NCBI GenBank assembly: GCA_008973525.1
Contig: WACJ01000521.1
Span: forward strand, 2,170,001-2,234,000
DNA length: 64,000 nt
Direction of reading: 5' to 3'
From: Stenopsyche tienmushanensis
Taxonomy: Eukaryota; Arthropoda; Insecta; Trichoptera; Stenopsychidae
Positions 37,008 through 48,069 of the stretch are shown one piece after another; position 1 is the first letter of the stretch, and the number at the start of each line of letters is the position of its first letter. The position numbers and the translations under genes are program-made. The notes beneath the pieces are model-generated. The model was not told where the DNA came from and did no database searches. It saw only the letters and a list, made by a program, of their open reading frames with translations.

Positions 37008-37206
37008 CACTCAATCCTTCTATAGCGTCGAGATGAGGACCACGCTACAAAAAGTTAGGATCCCAAATATAATATTTATATGTCATTGGTATTTTGACAA
37101 ATATAAGTGACTAACACACGCAAGGGAGCATTGACCTTATGTATTTTACCTGTTTCTTATTTAAAAGACGCCACAAACAAAGTAGACGCTATAGGAGGTT
37201 TGACTG
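37008..37206. mobile_element. Pogo/Tigger-like MITE, family F, copy 2
   Basis: The tips are CACTCAATCCTTCTATAGCG and CGCTATAGGAGGTTTGACTG. The left flank is TA; the right flank is AA, a mutated target. It keeps TAACACACGCAAGG, the reverse complement of the copy-1 internal CCTTGCGTGTGTTA. Confidence 0.75.
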
Positions 37207-37230
37207 AATTTTGGATCATATATAACTGAA

Positions 37231-37527
37231 CGGGTGGATGGGGATGAATGGGCGTTAAACAGAAAGACTCTCTTCTTTAGATGACTCTTTATTCACATTA
37301 GAGAAAGAGAGATTTTGCTGCGGGAAGGACGTCCTCCTGCAGCCAAGGCCAACCGACAACTCCTTGCGACTCCCGTCTCTTGGTCGTCATCAACCAACCG
37401 GCAACAGTGCACTTACAAGAAGCGATCGGTCGGTATCGCAGGTGCAATGTCTTCGCAGCACCACGAAGATGGCGCTGTTAATCTAACGAATTAAATCTGA
37501 TCAGACTACATTTTTTTGGCACTACCG
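37231..37527 (-). mobile_element. LTR fragment, gypsy-like family A, copy 6
   Basis: The segment carries GCTGCGGGAAGGACGTCC, CCAAGGCCAACCGAC, CAACCGGCAACAGTGCAC, GAAGATGGCGCTGTTAATCT and ATTAAATCTGATCAG. Both ends are degraded. It begins 24 bp after a TA-flanked MITE (37008-37206). Confidence 0.65.
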
Positions 37528-37547
37528 ATAATAGCAATGAATGATCT

Positions 37548-37945
37548 ATTTATGTAGATTATCTGGTTACAAAATTTCAGACCGAGAAGACTTCGAGAAA
37601 TGTCTGAAAATTTTTCGTGAAGATCGTCAAGCATCACACGGTGGTCATTTCGCAGTTGTTCATAATTTTTTAGCACATGTTAATCAGAAATCATTGATGT
37701 TCGTCCACTCTTTGTCTCGTTGTGAGTATCAGTACATCCTTCTCTGAGCAACCAAATCCATTTCTTGAACCATCACATCACAACCATAAATTTCCACGAG
37801 CTTTCTAAGGATATTCACGTCAAAAAACGGATGACCACGCGGATTTCGCACGGATTGAAAGTGGCAGTTGCGCGACGATCTCTCCATCGAAAGAATTTAC
37901 TGTGACTGAACAAAATGGCCGATAAACACGCGGAACCAAACAAAC
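37548..37945 (-). pseudogene. HTH_48-type mariner transposase fragment, copy 3
   Basis: On the minus strand the leader GGCCATTTTGTTCAGTCACA is followed by KLVEIYGCDVMV, then RTSMISD, LRNDHRVMLDDLHEKFSDIS and RSLL in shifting frames. This is the fullest copy of the N-terminal region in the window and still ends before any catalytic motif. It starts just after LTR copy 6. Confidence 0.7.
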
Positions 37946-38545
37946 ACCAAATCACGGGACTATTTTCTGGCATTATATTTAATATTTAATAGCATAATTT
38001 AAGTAAATGAATTGCAATAAAAAATAATAATAAACTTATATGGATGTAACACTATCCATTTCAAGAATACGATATGAAGTGTCTCTTTGCCATTGACATC
38101 TTTTGGTCTTCATATGGGTTAAGGATTCGAACATAGCTCAAGTCCTTTCCTTTTGTCCCCAAATAAGTACTATTATCCTCGAACTCCATTCTTTTGTGAT
38201 CGACCACTTATGTTAGTATCTCATTATGTCCATTTCTTTTGATGAAATGAATTGATTAAGTTTTTCCATGTTTAACAGCATTTTTCTCCGTCTTCATTAA
38301 TTTTGTTTGGAATATAAGTGTTGTGCACACAATTTTACATTTCATGTCAAAGCATCGTTCAGCGTACCAAATATTTGTATACGAATTTACATCGTTGATG
38401 CTCAACTATCGACTGGCCTCGTCATATTACGGAACCGGGATGTAGTCTGTCGGAAATGTTATCCGACTTGAACGTCCACGAATAGCTTGGATGAGACATC
38501 GATTGTCAAATAACAGTAATCCATCAATAGGGTCCATCCAATACC

Positions 38546-38640
38546 GAGGAACAAAGAGCAACGCACCAAAGTGCGAAGAATAACGACGCTTTTTTCGTTG
38601 TTCTTCGCGCGCTATTGCTTTGTATCCTTTTTGTTCCCTT
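38546..38640. repeat. Imperfect long hairpin
   Basis: The inner stem pairs GCGAAGAATAACGA with TCGTTGTTCTTCGC (one mismatch), with loop CGCTTTTT. Pairing continues imperfectly outward (GGAACAAAGAG against CCTTTTTGTTCCC), giving arms of roughly 40-45 nt. Confidence 0.6.
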
Positions 38641-39394
38641 GATCAAATCATTCTGAGTATCAAAACCGGTCTTGACGAATCCTATCGTTGATTAATATTC
38701 AGTACATTTTTTGCGATGCGATGATTTCCTCTTATTAAAAAAGCGTATGTTGACTTACCTTTCCGTCATTGTTTGATTGGGTCGAGACCAAACCCACACA
38801 CGCGATTTTCGCATGTTAAAAGATCACCTGAAATGACAGAGATACGTTTGTGCAATTATTTTTATAGCTGAGATTGTAGTCTTAAGCTTCAAAAGTGGTT
38901 ACTCTGATCTCACATATCCATAACGGGTTCGCGAGCAAAACATATGCTACGCGAACTATGACAGTGATAAAACGGCACAGGAAATCGAAGTAGATGTTTT
39001 TGCTTATTTTGGCTTTGAAACAATTTGAGATTCAAATCTCGGCTTTTTGATAAGCTGCTGAAGTTTATTTATATGTAAATGCCTATTTAAGGATTCACTA
39101 GGGATAGTCTAAGGAGCGCAATGGAATATTCGACATTAATCTTCTCAAGACGTCGACTTAAATCCTCATACGATAATTCCACATGCGATACTCTGCTAAT
39201 ATACAAAATGAAAATTTACAAAATAAATTTAAATTTCAATCAATTTTAAATACAGATTACAAATTGCATTTAGAAAGGATAACGATTTGGCCTTATAAGG
39301 ACTTTATCAAACCTCGTAAGGCGACACGATCTTGGGCTCAAATCTATAAGAAGTGTAATTAGCGACCACAACTATGTAAAAGTGATAACCAATT

Positions 39395-39670
39395 ATCAAA
39401 AATATTTTTTTTTTAAATATTGGCTGGGAAAGTGTGAGGGGTAAAAAAAGACGTATTCTGGTTGACACTATTTCAACCTTTTTAATCATTTAAAATTTAA
39501 AAAATTAAATAAGAATATTAATAAGTAAAGAAGTCGCTATAGTTCCTAACTCAAAGAAAAAATAATTATTTATTTTTTTATAAAATGGCGATTGTTTTTA
39601 ATAAAAAAAGGTAATTTTTTGGACTTATTTTTTCACAGTTTTATTTTTTTTAAATAGTGCCCATTTATGG
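39395..39670 (+). repeat. Dispersed repeat family B, copy 4 (left part)
   Basis: It shares AAAGTGTGAGGGGTAAAAAAA, TGGTTGACACTATTTCAA, TATAGTTCCTAACTCA and AAATGGCGATTGTTTTTA with copy 7. Confidence 0.5.
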
Positions 39671-40271
39671 TTCACCCATGACAGACCTCTCTACCATCCG
39701 ATAATAAACGGACCTTCGGAGGCCATCATGAAGCGTAAATTAGGACGAGGTGGTAATCCGAGAATTCTTTCAAATAACAATACAAATAAAAAAACATAAC
39801 AATGAGCTTTGAATGTTTCTCTATCTGCTACATATTTTTACCTCAAGCAATAAAATTAAATATTCAGATAAATTGCTCTGAATAATGGAAAATAGTCAAT
39901 TTATTTTATTATTATTTAGCCGGAATCGGGATTTTTAATAGCTTAAGAAGTTTGATCAAAAATTACTAATTTGTCAATTTGTTTAATATAAAAAAATAAC
40001 ACGAAGGTGAAAGAATTTTATTTATTTGAGAAAAGCTCGCAAAATTCCCGATTTCCCGACAAATTATTTATTTCCGTCACTGCAGAAGAATACTTATGTA
40101 CTATAACACTTTGATGTGATTCATAATTATATTACGGAGGAATACAAAAATTCTGAAGCCCGTATCTATTATATTTCATATCGATATTCCCATTATTAGA
40201 GTCGATGTGTAGTAAATACATCACCGGTAGGTAAAGGTTAATATACCTATTTGAAAAACATTTATGTACTG

Positions 40272-40290
40272 TATATATATATATATATAC
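40272..40290. repeat. (TA)n microsatellite
   Basis: A TATATA run of about 9 units. A similar run lies at 56540-56553. Confidence 0.8.
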
Positions 40291-40494
40291 ATAGATTAGA
40301 TAGTTACTGCCCCTAGGCGTCGCCTAAGCTCGCCAATTAGTAGTTACGCCATTGTTTCCAAGCGTCCAGATTTCGGCGCGAATGTTTCGATTTAGTAGCC
40401 TACGTTTACTTATCCCGGGATTCATGAGCACTTAAAACTGTCCGGGATCCCGGGATTGGATTCCCTAGATATAACTCTCACCTAGAGGCTTTGT

Positions 40495-40900
40495 TGAAAT
40501 GAAATCTTTCGTATCGAGAAAAACGTGTTTAAAGAGTTAATATTGGTAGGACTGGCTTAGTTTCTGCGTCATTAAAATATCCATAACTCAATGAAATAAT
40601 TATAATTTTAAAAATTTCTTTGGAAGATATTTTTTTAAATTGTAAACTTTGATAATATGTAAAAAAAAAACAAAATCATTTTTTTTCAAAAATTTTAGAC
40701 TAGAATTAAGAGTAATTATTTTTACATTTAAATTAAATATTAATATTAGAGCCTGCCGTAGATAATTAGAAATTATCGAGTATCGAAAAAAACACGCATG
40801 CCTTAACAATTATATGTATTTAGTGCACGAAGAGATTACAGCCTCGAGATTACAAACTAGCCTGCGGGAAGAATACCTCTTCCCGCAGCTAACCAATCCA
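40495..40900 (+). repeat. Dispersed repeat family B, copy 5, with complete hairpin
   Basis: It carries TCGAGAAAAACGTGTTTAAA, TGGTAGGACTGGCTTAGTTT and ATTTTAGACTAGAATTAA, followed by TGCACGAAGAGATTACAG and the hairpin CTGCGGGAAGA..TCTTCCCGCAG (about 40862-40887). This copy links the body of the repeat to the hairpin. Confidence 0.6.
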
Positions 40901-41077
40901 TCATCCGAATATCGAAAAGATGCATTAAATACATAAATCTTCATTGCTTATCATCAATAGCTAATCTTCATTTTCATAGTAATTTCCAATGAATTGATTA
41001 ATATAATATCGAATGCCATATAAATTTATTTTGTAAAATAGGATAATCTCTAAATTTTGATCTTGATGAAATAGGCC

Positions 41078-41470
41078 GTGTCCTTCGGAGCTGCTCTAAT
41101 AACAGGATCTAATCCCAAGGCGAATTATATAGCAAAAGCGTTAATAGCCAATCCTAACCCGACTTGCGTTCATTACTTTCAGTTTTGTTGTTGCGATTCA
41201 ACCCTAAAGCGACCCGGCGTGCATTTTACACCCAACAAAATCATCCTTGTTCCAAAACTCATAGAGTGGCGGAAATACATCCGAGCAGTTGCTCTTTCCA
41301 TCTTAACATCACATAATCAAAACCCTCCTCAAAACATCGACCAGGGACCACCGACCACATATCTGTATGCGTCTTACAACTTACAAACCACAATGTATCC
41401 GAGTCGAGCTCGCAACCCTCGTCCGAGTCAAACTGCCACTAAACAACCCCCAATAAATCATGAAAATTAA
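41078..41470 (+). other. Unassigned open frame of 131 codons
   Basis: It is one of the longest open frames in the window and of higher GC than its surroundings, but it starts at GTG with no ATG near its beginning. The translation has a Cys-rich spot (FQFCCCDS) and a Pro/Asn/Thr-rich tail (PRPSQTATKQPPINHEN) without a recognised domain. No clear splice acceptor lies at its start. It could be an exon of an unknown gene or a transposon remnant. Confidence 0.2.
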
Positions 41471-41914
41471 AAAATCAAATAAAATTATAATCGCATCATA
41501 AAAGCACTGACCCGAATGTAAAAACACAGAATGTCAAATCTAGCACAATGAACTCTGAAGTTATTATCGCAGTATTATTTGCCTTTTTCCCCCCGTTGTA
41601 CATATATGAAATTCTTCGTGCCATATTATGGGATAAACCATTAAGATGTGGGCCATAAAGTACTTAAAACGACCCCAGAGTATTTTATATTAAAGTAATC
41701 TGCTGCCGAAAGTAATACTAATTAAAAAAGTTGAGCTTTGTAGGTCGTTCGAAATAATAAAAAATATCACAGTTTATTTTTTTGCCCAAATGTTTTTAAC
41801 CCATTTCATGCGAGACATTTTAGCAAACATCAAATACCGGGTGTTCGAGGGCGATTTCATCGTGCAGTTAATTTTAAATTGATTTAAACATATAAGCTAT
41901 ATTCGGTCGTCCAA

Positions 41915-41998
41915 ACAAATCCACTTTTCTCTCAGGAGCGCGCAGCATGAATCAAGCTCGTATATCAACAAATGAGCCTTAACACTGTTGATAGCACA
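41915..41998 (-). repeat. Short repeat family E, copy 5
   Basis: AAACAAATCCACTTTTCTCT, GCGCAGCATGAATCAAGCTC, TTAACACTGTTGATAGC. Confidence 0.55.
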
Positions 41999-42304
41999 CA
42001 ATATTTGTTCATTTCTTCGCGTAAACATAAATAATACACGTGTGTGTCGTCAGGTTTTAGTAACAAAATAATGCTTTTGTTGATCATTTTAATCATTTTA
42101 TTTTTTATTGTGTCGTCATCTGTTGATAACTAATGTGATGACTCTCTATTTCGCACTCTATGAAAAAAATCGTTCAAATATTGAATACCTTTATAGAAAT
42201 ACATTTCTTTATAGATTCTTTGGGGTCGTAAGACTTGATAGGCATTTTTAATTGAAACGTAATAAAAGATTAAATAAAAATAAAATAAAATAAAAACAAC
42301 AATA

Positions 42305-42560
42305 TTTTCGACCGATTGTAAAATTTAAGCAATCCACCCGATCAGTCTTCTTCGAACAACTTCGTTTTGTAATGAGAGTTCGTAATAATTCTGTAGATAT
42401 GTTCGGATATGGTGTTCGATCGTAAGGCGTTCATTCGTCAGTGGTCGAAAAAGCGGACCAGTTGAACCCACAGACCTCTTTTAGAACTTAAGGCGGTATT
42501 TTCGGAAATAAATGCATAACCCGTGTCTTCTATTATTTGTACGATCATGAAAGATCCCTT
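42305..42560 (+). repeat. Dispersed repeat family J, copy 2
   Basis: It is collinear with the copy at 24.4-24.7 kb over about 250 bp, with small deletions. Confidence 0.55.
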
Positions 42561-42679
42561 AGTCTAGACACGCGAACGAGAAACTATATATATATTTATC
42601 TATCTTTATAATTTATGTTGCTATCTTAGCTAGTTTTTTATTTTTGAATAAAGAGTTGACTGTAATTAGAAATCAGTTA

Positions 42680-42800
42680 GATTTATCTATCTGCGATTCG
42701 CTAATATCCGTAATCAATGTGCTCTTTTTTTTATACTCTTTTTTATCGCTGGAGTACGAACGCATATATGCGTTATTACTGATCAACGTGTTAAAAATCA
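42680..42800 (+). repeat. Short repeat family C, copy 4 (partial)
   Basis: It keeps ATCTGCGATTCGCTAATATC and CGCATATATGCGTTATTACT then GATCAACGTGTTAAAA; the 5' part is missing. Confidence 0.45.
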
Positions 42801-42804
42801 TATA

Positions 42805-44275
42805 TTGAGCACTTTAATTTGCATGATTGATAAAACATCGATATGAAATTCGATTATGAATGTTATTAAGACGTTTTTCTATTCCCACGGCTCGTTTTAT
42901 GTAATGAAACATGTTTTTTTAATTAGCATAAAATTTTCTCTTTGGCGTTTCAATTGAATTCGCTAATAGTTTTTTTCGCACATTAATGAAAAGCACACGA
43001 TCTCATACAATCAGCTTTTTTGCCAACATAATAAACTTTAAATTAATTCAATAACCTGTTAAAATACTATCAAAACCTGATTCGATAATTCGGAATACGT
43101 TAACCGGTAGATTTTTAGATTCAGCGTAATGCGAAAAAACATTATGCGGGTAATTGGTGTTATATGCGATATTTGCGATTCGATTTGTGTTCATATGGAA
43201 TGGATTTCGATCTTGTTTAGGATATAAATCAAATTAATGGCACCGGTTCTGTAGGAATTAAAAAAACGTCCGTTTTCACTGAACAATATGTCTGCGGAGA
43301 GTTTTCTTTGGATATCGCTTTTTAATGGGCAATGTTCGATATCCTTCCGGATCGACCTGGAAACAATTCACGGTCGTTATTCGTAATTTATTAGTGAAAT
43401 TCCTTGCTGAAGTATTTCCAAAGTTATGGTTCGGATCGATGGAGAGTCGGTCGCAAATATGTTGGGAAAGCCAACTTTATGACTTCCCTTCTTTCAGTCA
43501 TATCGACGTGGATAAACGCCGATGGGACATTTTTAATGTAAATCGATATCGTATATATACGTGGTTATTATCCTGTTAGACTGGCTCAATCACAACATCC
43601 ACAATTATAATGATTCTGATTGAAAAAACGGGTTATTACGTTATTTTTTTGGGCCCGTTTCGGCCTAGTAAATTACTGCTTGTCACTGATCTTTGTCAAT
43701 TTTTTTTCTAAGAAGCATCTGTGATATATAATTTTGTATTAAACAATTATTTTTGTTTGGGTATTTGGCCAATATAAATTGGCATTCCTGTACGCAAGCT
43801 ACGTAATTGTCAGTATTACTAATTAAAACAACTTGTCACAAAGGCGCAGTAGACATCATATTGATTTAATGATCTAAAACTTGTCCCACATCGATGGAGT
43901 TTTTATCTCTGTCAATGAGATCTCGAATGCAAGATAACCAAACTATTCGTATCGAAAGCCTTCAAGAAGTATCAACTATTCTAACTACTGTTTACAACTG
44001 ACAAATTGATGCTAGAAACGAGATTGCATATGAAATTCTTGAATAATATTAGCATGTTTCTGTAATCAAGATCAGAGAAGGGATTTTCAACGACTCCTCA
44101 CTGAAGATCATTACAGCCTCTCTTGGTGGTATGATTAAAGACGATGAAATATTTATCGATCTGATATGGAATTTTAATGATTTAGGAGATGGATTTAAAC
44201 TTCACATCCGCTAAAAACCAAAAGATAATCCAGTCATAAAGTCGTTGAGATTGCTATCCATCTAACACTTTATAG
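42805..44275. other. No gene assigned
   Basis: An 84-codon + frame at 43325-43579 has plausible composition but no recognised family and no clear splice sites. Confidence 0.4.
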
Positions 44276-44610
44276 TCCGGGTGTTCCACGCTTAACTTCA
44301 CCAAAAAACCGGAAAATTTCGCAAGAAATTCATTAAAACTTCTTCTTTCGTTAAATTGATATAATTATTAAACCAGCTAATAGATTAAAACGAAATTTCT
44401 ATGATATCAACTGCATCTATACATGGTTTTTGGCGCATAGATCGACACAATTTTTAAGGCGTTAGGGGGGTATTTTTTTAGGTTTTACATATAATTCCAA
44501 CGTCATATAAAATGTGCAAACGAATGAGAAATGTCAAATTCTAGTTTTTTTAAACAAAGAACTAACAATCATTTTAAACTAAGTTTAGTTTTAAAAATTT
44601 CCAAAATAAG
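44276..44610 (+). mobile_element. Partial copy of the long-inverted-repeat element
   Basis: The segment begins with CCGGGTGTTCCAC and shares with 5030-5140 the string GTCATATAAAAT.TG.AAACGAAT..GAAATGT and the following CTAACAA..ATTTTAAACT..GTTTA. It is followed immediately by a family-C repeat at about 44655. Confidence 0.4.
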
Positions 44611-44654
44611 GGATACTTCAATTGTATTCCATAATGACAAATATTTGAAAAAAT

Positions 44655-44838
44655 TTAGACGTGTAGGGGTGCCTGTACATCCCGACTTTGCCATCCATGT
44701 AAGATTGTATGCTGAGACACAATATATCTGTATCTATCTCCGATTCACTAATCTACGCACTTAATGTGCAAAAATGTTTTTTCTGTATCACTCAAATCCG
44801 ATCGCATATATGCGCGATTACTCAGCAACGAGTTAAGC
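44655..44838 (+). repeat. Short repeat family C, copy 5
   Basis: It runs from TTAGACGTGTAGGGGTGCCT through TATCTCCGATTCACTAATCT to GCGCGATTACTCAGCAACG, and starts just after the partial long-inverted-repeat element. Confidence 0.6.
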
Positions 44839-45161
44839 TGACTCCTCTTATATTAACAAGTAAGCACATCATCTCAGAGGGGATGGACTTGGAATAAGAA
44901 AAAAATGCAAGTCGGCTTTGGATAATCAAAATGACATAAACAAAGCCAACTGATCGATTAAAAATAAATCTATTATACACACTATTTATTTAGACTAGAC
45001 TTATAAAAAGGCTCATATTTTATCCTCTAGTTTTATATCTTATTTAGGGTGATATGGATACATTTATAAGATAGTCTTATAATTACGAGGATCGAATTTT
45101 CGTTATAATTTAAATTATTTATTTAGAATTTCATAAAATTTTATTTTATAAATTGTGTATA

Positions 45162-45682
45162 CACTTAAACCTTTTTTGTGCAGTAGATGCGCTCTGCGAA
45201 AAATCGCACAAAAAAGCTATGATTTACGTAGAAAAAGTGAAGATGCGTTCAATGGATTTTAAAAACCGCATAACTTTGGAACAGCTATATAAAATATATC
45301 CAAAATCGCACAAAAAAAAATAATAAAAAAAAAACAGGAAAACAATAAGGCAATTAAAAAATAAGGACGTCTTGCATCATTGGTAAAATTTTAAGGATTT
45401 CTGACATCTAGCATCTCAAATGCCAGATATTCACTAAAGAAATACTAATTATTTTAATTATAAACTATCATCGCTGTATGATAACTTTCGTTGCGATTTT
45501 CGATATGACATGAACATGAACATGAAACAGTATACCCAGTTTCAATGTCATCATTATTTTATCTAAAATATCTCGATACGTATTCTACAATATATGAAAT
45601 TAAAAAAAAAATTAAAAAATCTTAAAAAAACCGCATAACTTCGAAATCGCACAAAAAAGTCGCACAAAAAGAGGTTTGAGTG
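45162..45682. mobile_element. Tigger-like MITE with TA target duplication
   Basis: The left tip CACTTAAACCTTTTTTGTGC pairs with the right tip GCACAAAAAGAGGTTTGAGTG, and TA flanks both ends (45160-45161 and 45683-45684). Subterminal AAACCGCATAACTT and CGCACAAAAAA motifs recur inside. It is 521 bp and non-coding. The tips resemble Tigger-type ends (CA..CAYACCTC-TTTT) but differ from the family-F MITEs. Confidence 0.7.
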
Positions 45683-46383
45683 TATATATATATTATTACA
45701 TTATTTTTCTAATTATAAAATAATAGGAAAACATATTTATTCTTTATAAATATGAAAAACTTGATTGCAAAGTGCCATAAATTAATTAACACATTATGTG
45801 CGGGGGATATTTCGGGTGCCTCAGACGCGGGCAATATAATATATCATCAACGCACATAAAAAAACGTACATTTTCATAAAATGTTATTACTTTTAAAACT
45901 ACCAACATATTTAATTTTTTCAATTATAAATTTTGAAATTCTGTATGTTTTTTTTTTTGTTTTATTAGCATCTTGTTGGCTAAAAGATGAGTGTTTGTTT
46001 CATTGACATCCTTCTTGGAAAATATTTCCAGGAAATTGAAATAAGACTACTATTTTTATAGACTATTTCAATGATCTGCACTCTTATGCTTCATAATATA
46101 TGGCTCATAAATGTTTGTTTGGGTTAGGATCGGGGATTTTTAAACGGTCGGTTAATATGCTCTCCGCAAATAATGTGTTAACACAATGTTAGAATCTTGA
46201 TTTTAGACTACAAGAATTCAAGATAATTAAGAAAACGACCATTACAAACTTGTATTAGTTGAGTATTTTTTATTTTATCTTGATTGATATATATTATTTT
46301 AGATTTCCTGCAATGATGGCATCATTTACAATAACGTCAAATGTTAAATTAAAATAAATTTAAGAAAAATAATTGACGGGGCT

Positions 46384-46464
46384 ATGAATTCCCAATGATG
46401 ATAGGCCGGGATCGCGAGTGTTGAGGTGCTTAAAATGTGGTGCGCGGCAACACGGACGTGGTGA
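46384..46464 (+). promoter_or_regulatory. Three short upstream ORFs before the transporter start codon
   Basis: If transcription starts upstream of 46384, the leader holds three ATG-initiated mini-ORFs: 46384-46398 (4 codons plus stop), 46395-46424 (9 codons plus stop) and 46435-46464 (9 codons plus stop). The last has a good initiation context (AAAATGT). All end before the proposed start at 46481. They could damp translation or simply mean that the leader is spliced differently. The transcription start is not known. Confidence 0.35.
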
Positions 46465-46480
46465 GGCGCTGAAGAAGCGC

Positions 46481-46805
46481 ATGTCGCTGTGCCGCGCTCG
46501 CTCTTGGCCGCTGCTGCAAGCGGCCGCAGCGAGCGCCGCTCCAGACCAGCATCTCCCGAGGGATCTGCCCCAGGGACGGACGAGACCCAGGGGAAGACCG
46601 ACGCCGCAAGATGCTCACCTGGCTGCTCAGCTGGTGGCCAGGAGGCTGCTCTGCCGCCATTACTACCCCGAAGGAGGCTGGGGCTGGACCGTCACTGCGT
46701 GCGCTCTTCTCGTCCAACTCTTGGCTCATGGCTTACAACTGTCTTACGCCGTCATAATACAAAACGTGTACAAGAAGTTTGCTGTTACCCCGCTTTTAGC
46801 ATCAG
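46481..46805 (+). CDS. Monocarboxylate-transporter-like (SLC16/MCT) protein, 5' coding exon (partial)
   Basis: Seen: an open frame of about 108 codons ends at CAG|GTAAT (GT at 46806-46807), leaving one base of a glycine codon, so the intron is phase 1. Residues 63-69 read PEGGWGW, followed by a hydrophobic stretch (about residues 70-92, ACALLVQLLAHGLQLSYAVI). Known: an acidic-G-G-W-G-W motif at the start of the first helix is the hallmark of SLC16/MCT major-facilitator transporters, which move monocarboxylates and related solutes across membranes, and an exon break after a glycine just past helix 1 fits insect members. Residues 1-62 are Ala/Arg/Pro-rich and presumably cytosolic. Start choice: 46481 is the only in-frame ATG after the TGA at 46385-46387; its context is weak (C at -3), so an unseen upstream exon is possible. 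The exon is strikingly GC- and CpG-rich against AT-rich flanks. Remaining exons lie beyond the window. The substrate cannot be inferred. Confidence 0.75.
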
Positions 46806-47209
46806 GTAATTGACATTTCCAATCCACATATAAAAAATGTCTGTTGTTTATTTGTCTCGTATACGCTCCAATACCATTCATCTGATTACAATGAAGCTTT
46901 GGGATGTTGTTGTTTAGTAAATGCGCCATGTTAACGCATATTTAATATTTTTTTACAATGTTAAATAGTATTTTTATAATTAGTTGAATGTTTGAATATG
47001 AATATTTAATATTTTGGTTGCTATAGTGTATTTTAACGAACGGAAGATTGTTTGCTATCTTCTTTTTTTTATTTGATCACACTGAAATGTGAGCACTGAT
47101 ACCCTAAACCACAAACTATTAATATTTGAGTATTTTGAAGTCATCAATGAGCCAATAGTGATCATTGTTTATAGTCTTTTTTTAGTTTCACAAAGTTACC
47201 ACTAATAAA

Positions 47210-47292
47210 TAATATATTTGATAGATATTTGCTTTAAAACAATATGGTCGCTACAACTTAACAAAAATTGAGCGTCTCCATTGAAAGGCTCT
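47210..47292 (-). repeat. Repeat family M, copy 5
   Basis: TATGGTCGCTACAACTTAAC and TTGAGCGTCTCCATTGAAAG then GCTCTGTATAAT match the family. Confidence 0.45.
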
Positions 47293-47689
47293 GTATAATA
47301 GAATAGAAAAATGTCTTAATTTTCACCAACCTTAACTCTTGTCATAAATTTAGATGAAGATAATAAATTTGCTTAATCATTCATCCCATTATAATATAAT
47401 GATGTTTTAAGATATGTTATATATTTATAGTATAACCGTTTGAAAACAATGGATACTTCAACCTTATTCCTTAAGTGTCAATTTATTTTAAGGGATCCTC
47501 TTAATATGGGTCTCATTTCAGTCGATGGTTGTCTCCAAGCACTCGGGTCGAACCATTCCTATAACCACATCATCACTGTGAACAAGACGAAAAGACGTTA
47601 AATTTGCTTCTCCGACGTTTTCGAAAATGGAGAATATTAAATTATTTCAATATTATTTAATATATCTAGTCCAGAGGCACGAAATTATT

Positions 47690-48065
47690 TTCACAAAATA
47701 GCGACTGTTCAAAAAAGTCAAAAAACAGTTTAAAATAATTTTTTGACATTTATCTGGTAGGAACAATCGAGGGTTATATATAAAAAAATCATATCAGATT
47801 TGAAGTAAATCAATTAATTAGAGCTTGAGATATCATGTCAACTGTATTGAAAAAAGTAGTTTCGAGAAAAACGCGTTTAAAGACTTCATTCTGGTAGGAC
47901 CGGCTTAGATGCCGCCTCACTAAAATAGCTATAACTCAGTAAATAATTGGAAATTTGGAAATTTCTTTGACGTGTGTATTTTTATGAGTCTAAACTTTGA
48001 AACAATGTAATAAAAAAAACTAAATCGATTATATTTCAAAATTTTAGACTAGAATACCTTCTTAA
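47690..48065 (+). repeat. Dispersed repeat family B, copy 6
   Basis: It carries GAGATATCATGTCAACTGTA, TTCGAGAAAAACGCGTTTAA, TCTGGTAGGACCGGCTTAGA, GCCGCCTCACTAAAATAGCT and TTTTAGACTAGAATACC. Confidence 0.6.
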
Positions 48066-48069
48066 ATAT

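Noticed and set aside
46430..46729. 99-codon minus-strand frame
   Set aside because: Antisense shadow of the GC-rich transporter exon with no recognisable motif.
46489..46809. 106-codon overlapping frame in the GC-rich exon
   Set aside because: It overlaps the transporter frame; GC-rich DNA opens all frames, and only the frame at 46481 carries the PEGGWGW motif and hydrophobic helix.
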